From Asticcacaulis tiandongensis (GTDB taxonomy: Bacteria > Pseudomonadota > Alphaproteobacteria > Caulobacterales > Caulobacteraceae), in contig NZ_SSBC01000019.1 of assembly GCF_006475605.1 (NCBI RefSeq), positions 1 through 64,000 of the forward strand: a stretch of DNA of 64,000 nt, written 5' to 3'. Under the pieces are notes generated by a model. The model searched no databases. It saw nothing but the letters and a program-made list of their open reading frames with translations, and was not told the origin of the DNA. Both the position numbers and the translations under genes were made by a program. Positions 63,101 through 64,000 of this stretch are shown piece by piece. Every line of letters starts with the position of its first letter. Position 1 is the stretch's first letter.

Positions 63101-64000
63101 GTGATTACGGATACGATTGATATGACCGGGACCCTGATGTTCTCCGAGGCCCGCGAAGGCGGCGAAGCGGTCGCGCGTTTCCTTGAACGTAACGCCGACA
63201 CGCTGAAAACCCTTGCGGCACACCTTAAGGCCCACCCGCCACAAGTCGTCATCACCTGTGCACGCGGCTCATCCGATCATGCCTCGACCTATGGCAAATA
63301 TCTCATCGAAACCCTGATCGGAGTACCCGTCGCCTCCGCCGCCCTGTCGGTATCGTCTGTTTTTGCCGCCAAACCACAGGCGGCGAATGCTCTGGTCATC
63401 GCCGTCTCGCAATCAGGCCGCAGCCCCGACCTTCTGACGACCGTCGAAGCCTATAAGGCAGCCGGAGCCTATGTCGTGGCGCTGGTCAATGACGAAACCG
63501 CCCCTCTGGTCGGTTTGGCCGACACCGTGCTCCCCTTAAATGCCGGACCTGAAAAATCGGTCGCCGCCACCAAATCCTATATTGTGTCTCTGGCCGCCTA
63601 TGCCGCCATTGTCGCTGAATGGAGCAACAACCAAAGCCTGAAGGACGGCCTGAAGGCCCTGCCCGCACAACTGAAAACCGCTTTTGATGCTGACTGGAGC
63701 GCCGCCCTGCCGACCTTTGAGGCCGCCACCAACCTGTTCATCATCGGACGCGGCTACAGCTTCGGCGTCGCTCAGGAAGCGGCGCTCAAGCTTAAGGAAA
63801 CCTGCGCCCTGCATGCCGAGGCCTTTTCGTCCGCCGAAGTGCGCCACGGCCCGATGGCCATTGTCCGCGAAGGCTTCCCCATACTGGCATTGGCCACCTC
63901 AGATACGGCGGGTGATGGCGTGCGCGAAGCGGCCACAGAATTTGCCGGTCGCGATGCCGATGTCTGGCTTGCCGATACACAGAACACACCAGCCCTCAAG
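63101..64000 (+). CDS. SIS-domain glucosamine-6-phosphate deaminase-like protein (NagB-II), partial
   Basis: The frame starts at GTG 63101 (or ATG 63122) after AGGAAAG, and stays open to the window edge, giving 300 codons. It has two SIS domains: the first with C-A-R-G-S-S-D-H-A-S and S-Q-S-G-R-S-P-D, then K-S-Y-I-V-S-L-A, the second starting F-I-I-G-R-G-Y-S-F-G-V-A-Q-E-A-A-L-K-L-K-E with H-G-P-M-A. This is the NagB-II/GlmS-isomerase-like family that deaminates GlcN-6-P. Only the C-terminal end is missing. It completes kinase - CutC - deaminase. Confidence 0.9.
   Translation, partial: MITDTIDMTGTLMFSEAREGGEAVARFLERNADTLKTLAAHLKAHPPQVVITCARGSSDHASTYGKYLIETLIGVPVASAALSVSSVFAAKPQAANALVIAVSQSGRSPDLLTTVEAYKAAGAYVVALVNDETAPLVGLADTVLPLNAGPEKSVAATKSYIVSLAAYAAIVAEWSNNQSLKDGLKALPAQLKTAFDADWSAALPTFEAATNLFIIGRGYSFGVAQEAALKLKETCALHAEAFSSAEVRHGPMAIVREGFPILALATSDTAGDGVREAATEFAGRDADVWLADTQNTPALK

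Noticed and set aside
1-64000. Mobile-element boundaries, integrase or attachment sites for the nitrate island
   Set aside because: No transposase, integrase, tRNA gene or flanking long direct repeat was found, so horizontal acquisition of the island cannot be argued from this window.

Overview
The window reads as a chromosomal segment of a high-GC alphaproteobacterium. The mix of TonB-dependent receptors, Tat-exported plant-polysaccharide enzymes, and LacI/GntR/IclR sugar regulons resembles Caulobacterales; Asticcacaulis is my best guess from gene content, not from any search. No rRNA, tRNA, CRISPR array, phage or insertion sequence was seen.

Region 1 (about 0.2-21.2 kb) is an anaerobic nitrate-respiration island. 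It holds a di-iron Fe-S repair protein (ric); a molybdenum-cofactor operon (moaA, a moaC-mogA fusion, moeA, moaD, moaE, mobA); a nitrate-sensing (NIT) domain fused to a Crp/Fnr-type regulator; the oxygen-independent ubiquinone genes ubiT-ubiU-ubiV; two nitrate/nitrite MFS carriers; narGHJI; a parvulin-like protein that has lost its rotamase domain; and nnrS. Four perfect TTGAT-N4-ATCAA boxes lie before ric, moaA, ubiT (divergent from the regulator) and narK. The regulator's recognition helix carries the Fnr-type E-x-x-S-R signature, so the island looks like one self-contained regulon for nitrate respiration: cofactor, quinone, transport, enzyme and nitrosative-stress repair.

Region 2 (about 21.3-38.4 kb) and its continuation at 44.4-51.5 kb handle pectin and rhamnose-containing plant polymers. 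They encode a GH28 pectinase, a GH78 alpha-L-rhamnosidase, a PL10 pectate lyase, the RhaT transporter and a sugar mutarotase. Together with a candidate L-rhamnose dehydrogenase, a lactonase, L-rhamnonate dehydratase, a second SDR and an FAH-family hydrolase they make up a non-phosphorylative route from L-rhamnose to pyruvate plus L-lactate. A D-mannonate dehydratase with a GntR regulator and a GH94 phosphorylase with a GPH symporter and LacI regulator lie between. Housekeeping-type genes (dGTPase, transglutaminase-like protein) and a TonB-dependent receptor separate the blocks.

Region 3 (about 51.6-64 kb) holds an aminotransferase, a GH16 lipoprotein, a GH20 hexosaminidase, a TonB-dependent receptor with a partner lipoprotein, and the start of a GlcNAc operon (kinase, CutC-like protein, SIS-domain deaminase running off the right edge).

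The least expected features are the NIT-Crp fusion with a C-terminal cysteine cluster, the rotamase-less nar-linked parvulin, and a family of double-hairpin extragenic repeats. One copy of that repeat sits in frame inside a dehydrogenase gene, and another appears to be split by a separate perfect palindrome.
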